A stretch of DNA of 8,626 bases from Bacillota bacterium (GCA_023388035.1 JAEWGY010000097.1:1-8626); one strand, 5' to 3'. Shown: positions 1 to 7,354, counted from the first letter of the stretch. Made by a program: numbers and translations. Notes: generated from the sequence alone by a model not told the origin.

Positions 1-312
1 GGAATTGCTAATTCGATCTTAGTTAAGGTTAATCAAATTGGTAGTTTAACTGAAACCTTCGATGCTATGGAACTTGCTAGATCGCATGGTTATACTACGG
101 TAGTATCACACCGCTCTGGTGAAACTGAAGATACTACTATCGCAGACATTGCAGTTGCAGTAAATGCTGGTCAAATTAAGACTGGTTCAATGAGTAGAAC
201 TGATAGAATTGCTAAATATAATCAATTATTAAGAATTGAAGATGAATTAGCTGAAGTAGCTTTATTCCATGGTTTAGATGGATTCTACAATGTTGATTTT
301 TCTAATAAATAA
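1..312 (+). CDS. eno: Enolase, C-terminal part (5' end outside window)
   Basis: This is the last 103 codons of enolase (2-phosphoglycerate to phosphoenolpyruvate, glycolysis, cytosolic). The frame is open from base 1, so the gene begins upstream. Visible family signatures are the KVNQIGSLTET segment, whose Lys (bases 25-27) is the expected catalytic base, the SHRSGETEDTTIAD substrate loop, and QIKTGSMSR with the second active-site Lys (bases 178-180). The C-terminal tail ends in FYNVDFSNK and is slightly longer than the usual end of the family. The gene is closed by an intrinsic terminator about 20 bases downstream. Assignment is essentially certain from these motifs. Nothing can be said here about its promoter. 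Confidence 0.97.
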   Translation, partial: GIANSILVKVNQIGSLTETFDAMELARSHGYTTVVSHRSGETEDTTIADIAVAVNAGQIKTGSMSRTDRIAKYNQLLRIEDELAEVALFHGLDGFYNVDFSNK

Positions 313-330
313 TAATTAAATGATATCTTC

Positions 331-360
331 TAAAGAGCCTAAGTAGGCTCTTTATTTTAT
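331..360 (+). terminator. Intrinsic terminator of eno
   Basis: A 10-bp perfect stem pairs 331-340 (taaagagcct) with 345-354 (aggctcttta) around a 4-base loop (aagt). It is followed by a T-rich tract (ttttat). It lies just after the enolase stop codon and directly before the promoter of the next gene, so it separates the two transcription units. Confidence 0.92.
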
Positions 361-368
361 GCTATACT
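358..368 (+). promoter_or_regulatory. Extended -10 promoter for the sua5-glyA operon (leaderless)
   Basis: The sequence TATGCTATACT matches the extended -10 consensus (TG-N-TATAAT) with one change in the hexamer (TATACT, 363-368). There is no convincing -35: that region falls inside the enolase terminator hairpin, which fits a promoter relying on the TG extension. The expected start, about 7 bases after the hexamer, is position 375, the A of the next ATG. The mRNA would therefore be leaderless. The promoter match is seen; the start site is inferred. Confidence 0.75.
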
Positions 369-374
369 ATAAGT

Positions 375-965
375 ATGCTTAGTGTTAGTAAGAGTGCTAT
401 TAAGGAAATTGCTGAAAGTCTTAAGCAAGGAAAAATAATTGCTTTTCCTACGGATACAGTTTTTGGTATTGCTTGTATCTATAATGATTTTAAAGCGATT
501 AAAAGAATTAAGGAAATAAAAAAACGTTCCTTAAATAAATCATTACCAATGATGTGTTCTAGTATTGAGATGCTATTACAATTTGCTGATGTTAGCAAGG
601 ATAATCTTAAAATAATAAAGACCTATCCTAAAGGAGCAATAACCTATATCTTAAAACTTAAAGAGGGAATTGATAAAAGAATTTGTGATAATAAAGACAC
701 TATCGCAATCAGGATCCCAGATGATGATTTTATCATTAAGCTAATTGATTATTTACAAGTACCTTTATTAGTGACTAGTGCTAACCGATCAAATGCAGAA
801 AATCTTTGTAGATATGATGAAGTAGCTAAAGTATTTAAGGATGAGATAGATTTAATTGTTGAAGGTGATGCTAAGGCTTATTTAGCTTCAACTATCTATG
901 ATTGTATTAACAAAAAAGTAATAAGACAAGGAAGTATTTTTATAAAGGAGGAAGCTAATGGATAA
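375..965 (+). CDS. L-threonylcarbamoyladenylate synthase (Sua5/TsaC/YrdC family)
   Basis: A 196-residue single-domain YrdC-type protein. The family makes threonylcarbamoyl-AMP from threonine, bicarbonate and ATP, the first step of t6A formation at A37 of ANN-decoding tRNAs. Diagnostic features are FPTDTVFGI (residues 24-32), a basic KKRSLNKSLP stretch (49-58) that matches the nucleotide-binding K..R...KsL signature, TSANRS (134-139), and AST near residues 171-173 followed by VIRQG. The length matches TsaC-type proteins; the extra C-terminal Sua5 domain is absent. The start at 375 sits exactly where the extended -10 promoter predicts transcription to begin, and no Shine-Dalgarno precedes it, so it is probably read from a leaderless mRNA. 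The 3' end overlaps glyA by 8 bases. Proximity of sua5-type genes to glyA is known in other Bacillota such as Bacillus. The gene could be labelled tsaC, sua5 or ywlC. Confidence 0.93.
   Translation: MLSVSKSAIKEIAESLKQGKIIAFPTDTVFGIACIYNDFKAIKRIKEIKKRSLNKSLPMMCSSIEMLLQFADVSKDNLKIIKTYPKGAITYILKLKEGIDKRICDNKDTIAIRIPDDDFIIKLIDYLQVPLLVTSANRSNAENLCRYDEVAKVFKDEIDLIVEGDAKAYLASTIYDCINKKVIRQGSIFIKEEANG
944..951 (+). promoter_or_regulatory. Shine-Dalgarno site of glyA
   Basis: AAAGGAGG lies 6 bases before the ATG at 958 and inside the end of the upstream coding region. This near-perfect site fixes the glyA start. It also shows that the organism uses a normal anti-Shine-Dalgarno for internal operon genes, in contrast to the leaderless first gene. 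Confidence 0.9.
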
Positions 966-2172
966 AAGGTTAATTAATGCTTTAAATAAAGAAGAAGAGA
1001 GACAGAAACATAATATTGAACTAATCGCATCAGAAAATTATGTTTCTAGGGATGTATTAGCTTTAAGTGGTAGTATTTTTACTAATAAGTATGCTGAAGG
1101 ATATCCTAAGAGTAGATATTATAATGGTTGTGATAATGTGGATACGGTTGAAGAAATAGCGATTGAATATCTCAAAAAGCTATTTAACTGTGAACATGCT
1201 AATGTTCAGCCTCATAGTGGTTCTAGCGCTAATATGGCTGTTTATATGGCGGTCTTAAAACCAGGAGATACCATCTTAGGTATGGATCTTAAAGCTGGTG
1301 GTCATTTAACTCACGGTTTTGAGAAATCTTTCTCAGGACAACTTTATAAATCATATAGCTACGGTCTAGATGAGAATGAATTACTAGATTATGATGAGAT
1401 TAAAAGGATTGCGATAGAAGTTAAGCCTAAGTTAATCATTGCTGGAGCTAGTGCCTATGCTAGGGAAATTGATTTTAGCAAATTTAGAGAAATAGCAGAT
1501 GAGGTAGGTGCTTATTTAATGGTTGATATGGCTCACATAGCTGGTTTAATCGCTGCTGGCTTACATCAAAATCCTTGTCCTTATGCTGATTTTGTCACAA
1601 GTACAACCCATAAAACCCTTAGAGGACCAAGAGGGGGAATTATCCTTTGTAAGAAGGAATATGCTAAAAAGATTGATTCAATCATCTTTCCTGGAATTCA
1701 AGGAGGTCCTTTAATGCACATCATCGCTGCTAAGGCACAGTGTTTTTATGAAGCCTTACAAGCTGATTTTAAGGATTATGCCTTACAAGTGATTAAGAAT
1801 TGTAAAGTGATGGCTGAAGAATTTAAAAAGGCTGGATTAAGATTAGTAAGTGATGGTACCGATAATCATTTATTATTAATTGATTTAACTAGTTTTAATA
1901 TCTCAGGTAAAGAAGCAGCTAATGTATTAGATGAAATATATATTACTTGTAATAAGAATGCGATTTTAAATGATCCTCGCTCACCATGGGTAACATCAGG
2001 GATTAGACTGGGATCTGCAGCGATGACCACAAGAGGATTTAAGGAGGCTGAATTTATTAAGACAGCAAATATTATTGTTAGATTACTCAAGGATCCTCAT
2101 AATGAAGTATTAAAAGAAACATTAAGAAAAGAAGTTATTGAATTAACTAAACCATTTGATATTTATAGGTAA
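958..2172 (+). CDS. glyA: Serine hydroxymethyltransferase
   Basis: A 404-residue PLP enzyme that interconverts serine plus tetrahydrofolate with glycine plus 5,10-methylene-THF, the main one-carbon source for thymidylate and purines. Clear motifs are IELIASENYVS near the N-terminus, NKYAEGYPKSRYYNG, VQPHSGSSANMAVY (PLP phosphate cup), DMAHIAGL, and TSTTHKTLRGPRGG, whose Lys at residue 219 is the expected Schiff-base lysine. It is slightly shorter than the usual 410-420 residues but complete. A strong ribosome binding site fixes the start. It overlaps the Sua5 gene by 8 bases and is followed after 3 bases by the pyrophosphatase gene, so it sits inside an operon. Confidence 0.97.
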   Translation: MDKRLINALNKEEERQKHNIELIASENYVSRDVLALSGSIFTNKYAEGYPKSRYYNGCDNVDTVEEIAIEYLKKLFNCEHANVQPHSGSSANMAVYMAVLKPGDTILGMDLKAGGHLTHGFEKSFSGQLYKSYSYGLDENELLDYDEIKRIAIEVKPKLIIAGASAYAREIDFSKFREIADEVGAYLMVDMAHIAGLIAAGLHQNPCPYADFVTSTTHKTLRGPRGGIILCKKEYAKKIDSIIFPGIQGGPLMHIIAAKAQCFYEALQADFKDYALQVIKNCKVMAEEFKKAGLRLVSDGTDNHLLLIDLTSFNISGKEAANVLDEIYITCNKNAILNDPRSPWVTSGIRLGSAAMTTRGFKEAEFIKTANIIVRLLKDPHNEVLKETLRKEVIELTKPFDIYR

Positions 2173-2175
2173 AAT

Positions 2176-3801
2176 ATGAAAGATATTATTTATGTAACTG
2201 GCCATCGCAATCCCGATACTGATTCAATTGTAGCAGCTATAGCTCAGGCTGAATTTTTAAAAAGACAAGGCTATCTAGCGGTAGCAGGTAGACTTGGTTC
2301 GGTGAGCTCGGAGACGGAATTTTTACTAGAACGCTTTGGTTTTAGTGATCCTATCCATATCTTCAGTGCTAAGGCTAACGTTGGAGATATTGATTTTGAA
2401 GTACCATCTTTAGCTAAGGGTGAGACAACCATTAAAGAAGCGATTGAAAAGGTCTTAACGGTTTCTAATAAATCAGTCTTTGTAGTTGATAAGAATAGAC
2501 ACTTAGAAGGAGTAGTATCCATTTCTGATCTAACTAGTTTTTGGACCATTGATGAGCAAACTACCACTAGGTTAATGTCTTCAGTACTGCTTGATAATAT
2601 TATTAAAACCTTGGATGCTAATAGTATTCATTTAGCTAAGGAATTTAAGACTAATGGTAAAATACATTTCTTTCCTAATATTAATGGCAGTATTGACGGT
2701 ATTAAAGGAGGCATTTGCATCGTTTCTAATGAACCATCAATTCAAAGAGCTTGTATTGATCAAAAAGTAGCTTTAATAATTATTGTAGGTGAAGATTGGG
2801 TTGATAATTTAACCCTTGATTTAGCAATCAAGAACAATATTAATATTATTCATACTAATCTTAATCCTTTATCTGTTTCAAAGTTAATTTATCAAGCGAT
2901 TAGTATTAAATACATAATGAATACTAATTCAACATGTTTCCACACTAATGAAAGTGTTGATGATGCAATTAATCGTATTACTAAGACTAGATTTAGAGCC
3001 TATCCGGTTTTAGATGAAGAAAATAGAGTAGTAGGATCGATATCGCGTTATCACTTATTCAATGCCCCAAAAAGAAAATTTGTTTTAGTTGATCATAATG
3101 AGGCTAAACAGTCAGTTCCTGATATTGACGATGCTGAGATAATTGAGGTTATTGATCATCATCGTATTGGTGGATTTATGACTTTAGCACCAATTAAATT
3201 TCAAACGATGGTAGTTGGTGCTACTTGTACCATAATTGCTAAAAATTTCTTTGATCATAATTATGAATTAAGTAAGGAACTTGCAGGTTTATTATTAGGA
3301 GGTATTATTGCCGACACTCTTAATTTTAAATCACCTACTACAACTAAATTAGATGAGGAAATAGCTAATAAACTAGCTTTAATTAGTGGGGAAGATAGTG
3401 AAGAATTAGCAAAAGGTCTGATTGAAGCAAGACCGTCTATTTTAGATAAACGCTTTATTGAACTAGTATATGAAGACTTCAAAGAATTTAAAATTGAAGG
3501 ATTAAAGGTTGGTATTGGTCAAACCCAATGTAAATCTTCTACTGAATTTTTCACTATCGAAGATAAGTTTGGTTCCTATCTTGAGGATATCGCAACCATG
3601 AATAAGTATGATATCATCATGGTATTATTCACTAAGCCTAGTGGTAGCGGCTCTTATTATTTAATTGCAGGACCTAAAAAGAATATAGTAATAAGTGAGT
3701 TTAAAGCTTTAGAAAGTGAGAAACAATTCCTTAAATCTTATATTTCACGTAAAAAACAAATTGTACCTGCTATTTCTGAATTTATTAGGGAGCATAAATA
3801 A
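2176..3801 (+). CDS. Manganese-dependent (family II) inorganic pyrophosphatase with CBS and DRTGG regulatory insert
   Basis: A 541-residue DHH-superfamily enzyme hydrolysing PPi to phosphate in the cytosol. The N-terminal catalytic part has GHRNPDTDS (residues 9-17), giving the metal ligands His10, Asp14 and Asp16. A long insert, roughly residues 70-300, contains one CBS motif, a DRTGG-like domain (about 170-240) and a second CBS motif. The catalytic part resumes with VDHNE (Asp306, His307) and VIDHHR (Asp327-His329). The C-terminal DHHA2 domain ends with the substrate-binding SRKKQ at 524-528. In known clostridial enzymes of this architecture adenine nucleotides and diadenosine polyphosphates control activity through the insert; the same is inferred here. 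It would be called ppaC by analogy. The start has only a weak upstream AGGT and lies 3 bases after the glyA stop, suggesting translational coupling. The stop overlaps the next ATG by one base. Confidence 0.93.
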   Translation: MKDIIYVTGHRNPDTDSIVAAIAQAEFLKRQGYLAVAGRLGSVSSETEFLLERFGFSDPIHIFSAKANVGDIDFEVPSLAKGETTIKEAIEKVLTVSNKSVFVVDKNRHLEGVVSISDLTSFWTIDEQTTTRLMSSVLLDNIIKTLDANSIHLAKEFKTNGKIHFFPNINGSIDGIKGGICIVSNEPSIQRACIDQKVALIIIVGEDWVDNLTLDLAIKNNINIIHTNLNPLSVSKLIYQAISIKYIMNTNSTCFHTNESVDDAINRITKTRFRAYPVLDEENRVVGSISRYHLFNAPKRKFVLVDHNEAKQSVPDIDDAEIIEVIDHHRIGGFMTLAPIKFQTMVVGATCTIIAKNFFDHNYELSKELAGLLLGGIIADTLNFKSPTTTKLDEEIANKLALISGEDSEELAKGLIEARPSILDKRFIELVYEDFKEFKIEGLKVGIGQTQCKSSTEFFTIEDKFGSYLEDIATMNKYDIIMVLFTKPSGSGSYYLIAGPKKNIVISEFKALESEKQFLKSYISRKKQIVPAISEFIREHK

Positions 3802-4568
3802 TGAAAAATACGAAGGAATTATTAGAGCATTGTGAGCAGGTGGCTATTTATAAAACTAGCTCTAGTTTTAAAAAAACGGCCATTCTAGCCTTCTTTGCTG
3901 GTTTATATATAGCATTAGGAGCTCTAGCATCCCTAATGCTTAGTGCTAGTTTTAAAGATAATTATTCACTTAGTAAATTATTATCTGCACTTATTTTCCC
4001 GGTTGGTTTAATGCTAGTTTTAATTGCTGGTGGTGAATTATTTACCGGTAATTGTTTAATTATTGAAGGTCTTTTTACTAAAAAAATTAGTTTTAAAAAA
4101 TTCCTTAATAATCTTACAATTGTTTGGTTATTTAATTTCTTAGGAGCATTATTTATTGTCTTACTAGTTTTATATAGTCATCTTTATAATGATTTATTAA
4201 AAGATCATATAATTACTAATGCTTTAAATAAAACACATTACTCTTTTTTACAGATTATCCTTAAAGGTATCGGTTGTAATATCTTAGTTGCTGCAGCGGT
4301 ATTTATTTCATATAGTACTAAGGATACATTAGGAAAACTATTTTGCTCTTTTTTTCCGATTATGTTATTTATCATCCTTGGTTTTGATCATTGCGTAGCG
4401 AATATGTTTTATTTACCCATGGCTTATTTTTTAGGTGGCGATTTAAATATTAGTGCTATTGTGATTAATATTATCGCCGCAACAATCGGTAATATGATAG
4501 GAGGATGTTTGGTTTTAGTTTATCTTTATCACCAAGCATATAAGAATAATGACAAAAATTTATTATAA
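3801..4568 (+). CDS. Formate/nitrite transporter (FNT) family channel
   Basis: A 255-residue membrane protein with six hydrophobic spans, at roughly residues 27-47, 58-80, 105-126, 153-172, 180-196 and 214-242. FNT hallmarks are the GGELFTGN segment after span 2, KGIGCNILV opening span 4 (Lys155), and GFDHCVANMF with the pore-lining central His at residue 197. A glycine-rich GNMIGG lies in the last span. FNT proteins form pentamers that pass small monovalent anions (formate, nitrite, hydrosulfide, lactate or acetate). The substrate cannot be read from the sequence; formate export or uptake is the usual guess in a fermenter. The start overlaps the pyrophosphatase stop by one base, and an AGGGAG site lies at 3787-3792. 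The 3' end overlaps the next gene by 20 bases. Confidence 0.9.
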   Translation: MKNTKELLEHCEQVAIYKTSSSFKKTAILAFFAGLYIALGALASLMLSASFKDNYSLSKLLSALIFPVGLMLVLIAGGELFTGNCLIIEGLFTKKISFKKFLNNLTIVWLFNFLGALFIVLLVLYSHLYNDLLKDHIITNALNKTHYSFLQIILKGIGCNILVAAAVFISYSTKDTLGKLFCSFFPIMLFIILGFDHCVANMFYLPMAYFLGGDLNISAIVINIIAATIGNMIGGCLVLVYLYHQAYKNNDKNLL

Positions 4569-5046
4569 TGCACATATTATTGAAGATACTCATAAAGAGA
4601 TCTTATGTGGTGCTATTATTGTTAAGGATGATATAATCCAAGGTTTACTGATCAATAATAATATAAGTAAATTTGAGGCTGAGAAAATTGATTTAGAAAA
4701 GAAGATGGTAATTCCTTCCTTTATTAGTGATCCTTCTCTAACAAGCATCAATAAGGAAATGAGCTTAGCTAGCTTGCTGGAATTAGTTAGGGATGATAAG
4801 ATTTTAAATTTTAATCCCTTAGATTATGATCCTAAAGAGCTTGAATTTATTTTAAAAAGTATAGGTATTAAAAGGTTGCATATCAATAATGATCAATTAA
4901 ATAATCTTAATTATTTAAAAGAGCATAATTTAATTGATAATATGGATATCTTAAGTTTAACCTCAGCTAATTATTTAAGAGCTAATAATCAAAAAAGCGG
5001 TATTTATAAAGGTTTAGAATTTAGTAAATTAAAAATATATGAATGA
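4549..5046 (+). CDS. Shrunken amidohydrolase-like protein, probably non-catalytic (NagA/dihydroorotase-type ends only)
   Basis: A 165-residue protein that I do not recognise as a defined family. Its two ends resemble the composite beta-sandwich of amidohydrolases such as N-acetylglucosamine-6-phosphate deacetylase. The N-terminal part has a YNAHII ... GAIIVKDDII pattern leading to VIPSFISDP (54-62), which mimics the family's VIPGFID-x-H-x-H segment. The C-terminal part, LTSANYLRANN ... SGIYKGLEFSKLKIYE (137-165), mimics the 'NPA..lgl..kGsI..G..ADlvi.D' ending. The metal-binding H-x-H is missing (PSL follows the Asp), and most of the roughly 300-residue metal-binding barrel is absent. It is therefore either a degraded gene kept in frame or a repurposed binding protein. 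The frame is intact and overlaps the genes on both sides (20 and 8 bases), which argues that it is translated. The ribosome site is poor, so coupling is likely. Confidence 0.6.
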   Translation: MTKIYYNAHIIEDTHKEILCGAIIVKDDIIQGLLINNNISKFEAEKIDLEKKMVIPSFISDPSLTSINKEMSLASLLELVRDDKILNFNPLDYDPKELEFILKSIGIKRLHINNDQLNNLNYLKEHNLIDNMDILSLTSANYLRANNQKSGIYKGLEFSKLKIYE

Positions 5047-5239
5047 TCAATTATTTAATCTAATAGTGTTTTTTATCTCATTTATTATAGCTATGTATGC
5101 TTTAAGTGCAATTAATTTTCGTAAGTTAATGCATCCTAATACGGAGCTTAAAGTGCAACTTTTATACTTTATCCTAGCAGCTATCTTAGCCTTATTATTC
5201 ACTAAGGTACTACTATTATTAATGAAGGGAAGCATATGA
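5039..5239 (+). CDS. Small DUF1146 (YwzB-like) membrane protein
   Basis: A 66-residue protein with two membrane helices, about residues 5-25 and 40-61. Between them lies the segment ALSAINFRKLM followed by VQLLYFILAAILALL, matching the DUF1146/YwzB pattern of Bacillota (AL..lnfd.l followed by q..lLyillsi.lg). The function of this family is not known; in Firmicutes it is often found near ATP synthase or murA genes, suggesting an envelope context. Here it overlaps the upstream gene by 8 bases and the downstream polyprenyl-phosphate transferase by 4 bases (ATGA). The length is close to the family norm. No clear Shine-Dalgarno is visible, so translation probably depends on the upstream gene. Confidence 0.72.
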   Translation: MNDQLFNLIVFFISFIIAMYALSAINFRKLMHPNTELKVQLLYFILAAILALLFTKVLLLLMKGSI

Positions 5240-6636
5240 TTTTAAGTAAAAAAGATTTAGCAATTTATATGTTAATTGCTTTTAGTATTTGTCTTATCTT
5301 AGTACCTATCATTAAGCGTATAGGTCTTTTTATAGGTGCCTATGCTAAGGAGAATCATCGCACCGTACATAAGGGTAAAATTGTTAGAATTGGCGGACTA
5401 GCAATTTATTTATCCTTTGTGATCACTTTAGCGCTTGCGATTAAAGCTGATCGCAGTATTAATGCTATATTAATTGGTTCCTTAGTTATTTTTTTAACTG
5501 GTCTTTTAGATGATCTTTTTGATATCCCAGCTAAATTTAAATTACTAGGTCAAGCTCTAGCGGCCTTCATAACCTTAAGTCTAGCGCTTAGTAGTTTTAC
5601 TAACTTTAGTTTTCTATCCTTTATTAATTATCCCATAATTGTAAATGCGATTGGCTTTATGATTTCCATGATTTGGCTAGTGGGTATCATGAATGCTATT
5701 AATTTGATTGATGGATTAGATGGCTTAGCCCTAGGTGTTAGTAATATCATTTTAATTAGCATTAGCATTCTAGCTTATTTTATCGGTCGTTATGATATTA
5801 TTTTAATTGCAGGTATTTTAATTGCTGCAAATAGTGCAATGCTTATATTTAACTTTAACCCTGCTTCAATCTTTTTAGGTGATTGTGGTGCTTTATTTAT
5901 CGGTTATATGATTGCTTCTTTAAGTCTAATCGGCTTTAAACAATCTACCTTAATCACCATCTTTTTACTGGTTTTAATTTTATTCATTCCCATAATTGAT
6001 ACAGCTACATCGATTATTAGAAGAAAATTAGCAGGCAAAAGAGTTAGTGAGGCTGATAAAAATCATTTACATCATATCCTAATGTTTAAAATTGGTCTTA
6101 ATCATCGTAATACGGTAATATTAATTTATTTCATTGCGATTATCTTTGCCCTTGCAAGTATCTTTACTTATCAAAGACCTAAGTTAGGTTATTTCATAAT
6201 ATTAATCTTATTACTAGTTATGTGGCTCTTTATTGAGTTAACAGGAATGATTAATCCACGTTTTCATCCTATCATTGGTTTAATACGTAGGATATTCAAA
6301 CATCCTAAGAAAAGCGAGAAGGCCTTTTTTGAAGCTAATCGGATTAGATCGGACTATAATTATGAATATGAAGACTTTTTTATGTATAAATTAAGTCTTG
6401 ATAATAGTGTCTTTAATAATAAAGCAGTATTAAGTAAGTTAAGTAAATTTCTTAATAATTATGATGGTGAATTGTACTTAATAAATGATCCATTAAATTT
6501 AAAATTAGATTTAAATAGTTTAAAAGAATTAAAGAATTTAATTATTGTAGACTTAAAGGATTTAGATCCTATCATCCTTGATTGTTATAAAGAGTTAAAG
6601 GAAGAACAATATCTTTTTATGTATGGTAAAAGGTAG
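5236..6636 (+). CDS. WecA/TagO/MraY-family polyprenyl-phosphate sugar-1-phosphate transferase with C-terminal extension
   Basis: A 466-residue integral membrane enzyme. The family moves a sugar-1-phosphate, usually GlcNAc-1-P, from a UDP-sugar to undecaprenyl phosphate and so starts teichoic acid, surface polysaccharide or other lipid-linked glycans. Signatures in order are HRTVHKGKIVRIGGLA, the Asp pair in GLLDDLFD (Asp92, Asp93), NLIDGLDGLA (156-165) with Asp159 and Asp162, FLGDCGA with Asp216, and NHLHH (276-280), the loop that separates WecA/TagO-type from MraY enzymes. Membrane helices fill residues 1-340. About 120 further hydrophilic residues follow, not present in typical 350-370-residue homologues. 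The start overlaps the DUF1146 stop by 4 bases, with a modest GAAGGGA about 5 bases upstream. It is the last gene of the operon; I see no hairpin before the next promoter. Confidence 0.9.
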   Translation: MILSKKDLAIYMLIAFSICLILVPIIKRIGLFIGAYAKENHRTVHKGKIVRIGGLAIYLSFVITLALAIKADRSINAILIGSLVIFLTGLLDDLFDIPAKFKLLGQALAAFITLSLALSSFTNFSFLSFINYPIIVNAIGFMISMIWLVGIMNAINLIDGLDGLALGVSNIILISISILAYFIGRYDIILIAGILIAANSAMLIFNFNPASIFLGDCGALFIGYMIASLSLIGFKQSTLITIFLLVLILFIPIIDTATSIIRRKLAGKRVSEADKNHLHHILMFKIGLNHRNTVILIYFIAIIFALASIFTYQRPKLGYFIILILLLVMWLFIELTGMINPRFHPIIGLIRRIFKHPKKSEKAFFEANRIRSDYNYEYEDFFMYKLSLDNSVFNNKAVLSKLSKFLNNYDGELYLINDPLNLKLDLNSLKELKNLIIVDLKDLDPIILDCYKELKEEQYLFMYGKR

Positions 6637-6639
6637 GAT

Positions 6640-6668
6640 TAGACAAAAAAGACTTATTATAATATAAT
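6640..6668 (+). promoter_or_regulatory. Promoter of the secreted-protein gene (leaderless)
   Basis: A TAGACA -35-like hexamer (6640-6645) stands 17 bases before a perfect TATAAT (6663-6668). A second, overlapping TATAAT lies at 6658-6663. The downstream -10 puts the start at about 6675, one base before the ATG at 6676. The upstream one would give a leader of about 6 bases. In either case there is no room for a spaced Shine-Dalgarno: GAGG directly touches the ATG. Confidence 0.8.
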
Positions 6669-6675
6669 TTAGAGG

Positions 6676-7326
6676 ATGAAAAAAATAGCTCAAATCATAA
6701 TTATCTTAGCTTTAATTGTAATAAATAGTGCTTTTGCTGATTTTGATCCAAGTTTCTTTAAACTCAATAATCTAGCAAATAATACTAAAATATATAAAAC
6801 CGATGAGGTTTATAGCTGCAACGATAGTTCGGTAAAATCATATATGGATTATCGCATGATTACACTTACAACCTCAAAACAATATCAATATATTAATAAC
6901 TATATGAATGTAACTGATGAAGGTTTACTTATTGATGAAGATGGTTTTATCGGGGTTGCTTTAGGTTCTTATTATGGTGAAATTGGCTCACGTTATTATT
7001 TCACCCTTGATGATGGTAAGGTTTTACCCTTAATTAAAATTGAAGCCAAGGCTAATGTGGATACTGATGAATTAGGCTGTGCTCATAATAGTGATTCATC
7101 GGTAATTGAATTTGTGATTGACTATGATAAGGCAAGAAGTTATTTTGGTACTATTTCTAATTCATATATTCTAAATGGTAATTTTAATAACTATGAAGTG
7201 TTTAGAGGAAAGATTAAAAAAGTAGAAAAAGTACTAAATGAAAAACGCAAACAAATGGTAACCTTTGTTAGTGATAATAATATGCCAGTAATTGATGATA
7301 GTTTTAATAATTTAAGAGGCTACTAA
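6676..7326 (+). CDS. Secreted protein of unknown function, possibly with a double-psi beta-barrel-like domain
   Basis: A 216-residue protein with a classical signal peptide: MKK, a hydrophobic core IIIILALIVI, and an AFA|DF type I cleavage site after residue 21. There is no Cys lipobox. The mature part has a conserved-looking block from SYMDYRMIT (55-63) through GFIGVALGSYYGEIG (90-104), a beta-rich segment with DDGKVLPLI, KANVDTDELG, and SSVIEFVID (141-149). This recalls a family of exported domains in gut Firmicutes with a compact beta-barrel of the double-psi type. That is recollection plus inference and not a firm assignment. Two cysteines (48 and 135) could form a disulfide. The tail after residue 175 is basic (FRGKIKKVEKV). 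It has its own promoter and terminator, so it is probably monocistronic, though readthrough from the upstream operon is possible. Confidence 0.8.
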   Translation: MKKIAQIIIILALIVINSAFADFDPSFFKLNNLANNTKIYKTDEVYSCNDSSVKSYMDYRMITLTTSKQYQYINNYMNVTDEGLLIDEDGFIGVALGSYYGEIGSRYYFTLDDGKVLPLIKIEAKANVDTDELGCAHNSDSSVIEFVIDYDKARSYFGTISNSYILNGNFNNYEVFRGKIKKVEKVLNEKRKQMVTFVSDNNMPVIDDSFNNLRGY

Positions 7327-7350
7327 ACTACCTTAGGGTAGTTTTTTTAA
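7325..7350 (+). terminator. Intrinsic terminator after the secreted-protein gene
   Basis: An 8-bp perfect stem pairs aaactacc (7325-7332) with ggtagttt (7337-7344) around the loop ttag, and runs into a further T tract (7345-7348). The left arm begins inside the stop codon of the preceding gene, so the terminator is packed as tightly as possible. Confidence 0.9.
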
Positions 7351-7354
7351 TCAT

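Noticed and set aside
1866..2090. Open frame on the - strand inside glyA
   Set aside because: It lies fully inside a well-supported gene, has no ribosome site and no recognisable protein features.
2271..2567. Open frame on the - strand inside the pyrophosphatase gene (also 3261-3482)
   Set aside because: Ser/Leu-rich shadow translations of the conserved + strand gene, without start signals or motifs.
5047..5235. Open frame on the - strand opposite the DUF1146 gene
   Set aside because: The + strand frame matches a known small family and is coupled to both neighbours; the - strand product shows nothing recognisable.
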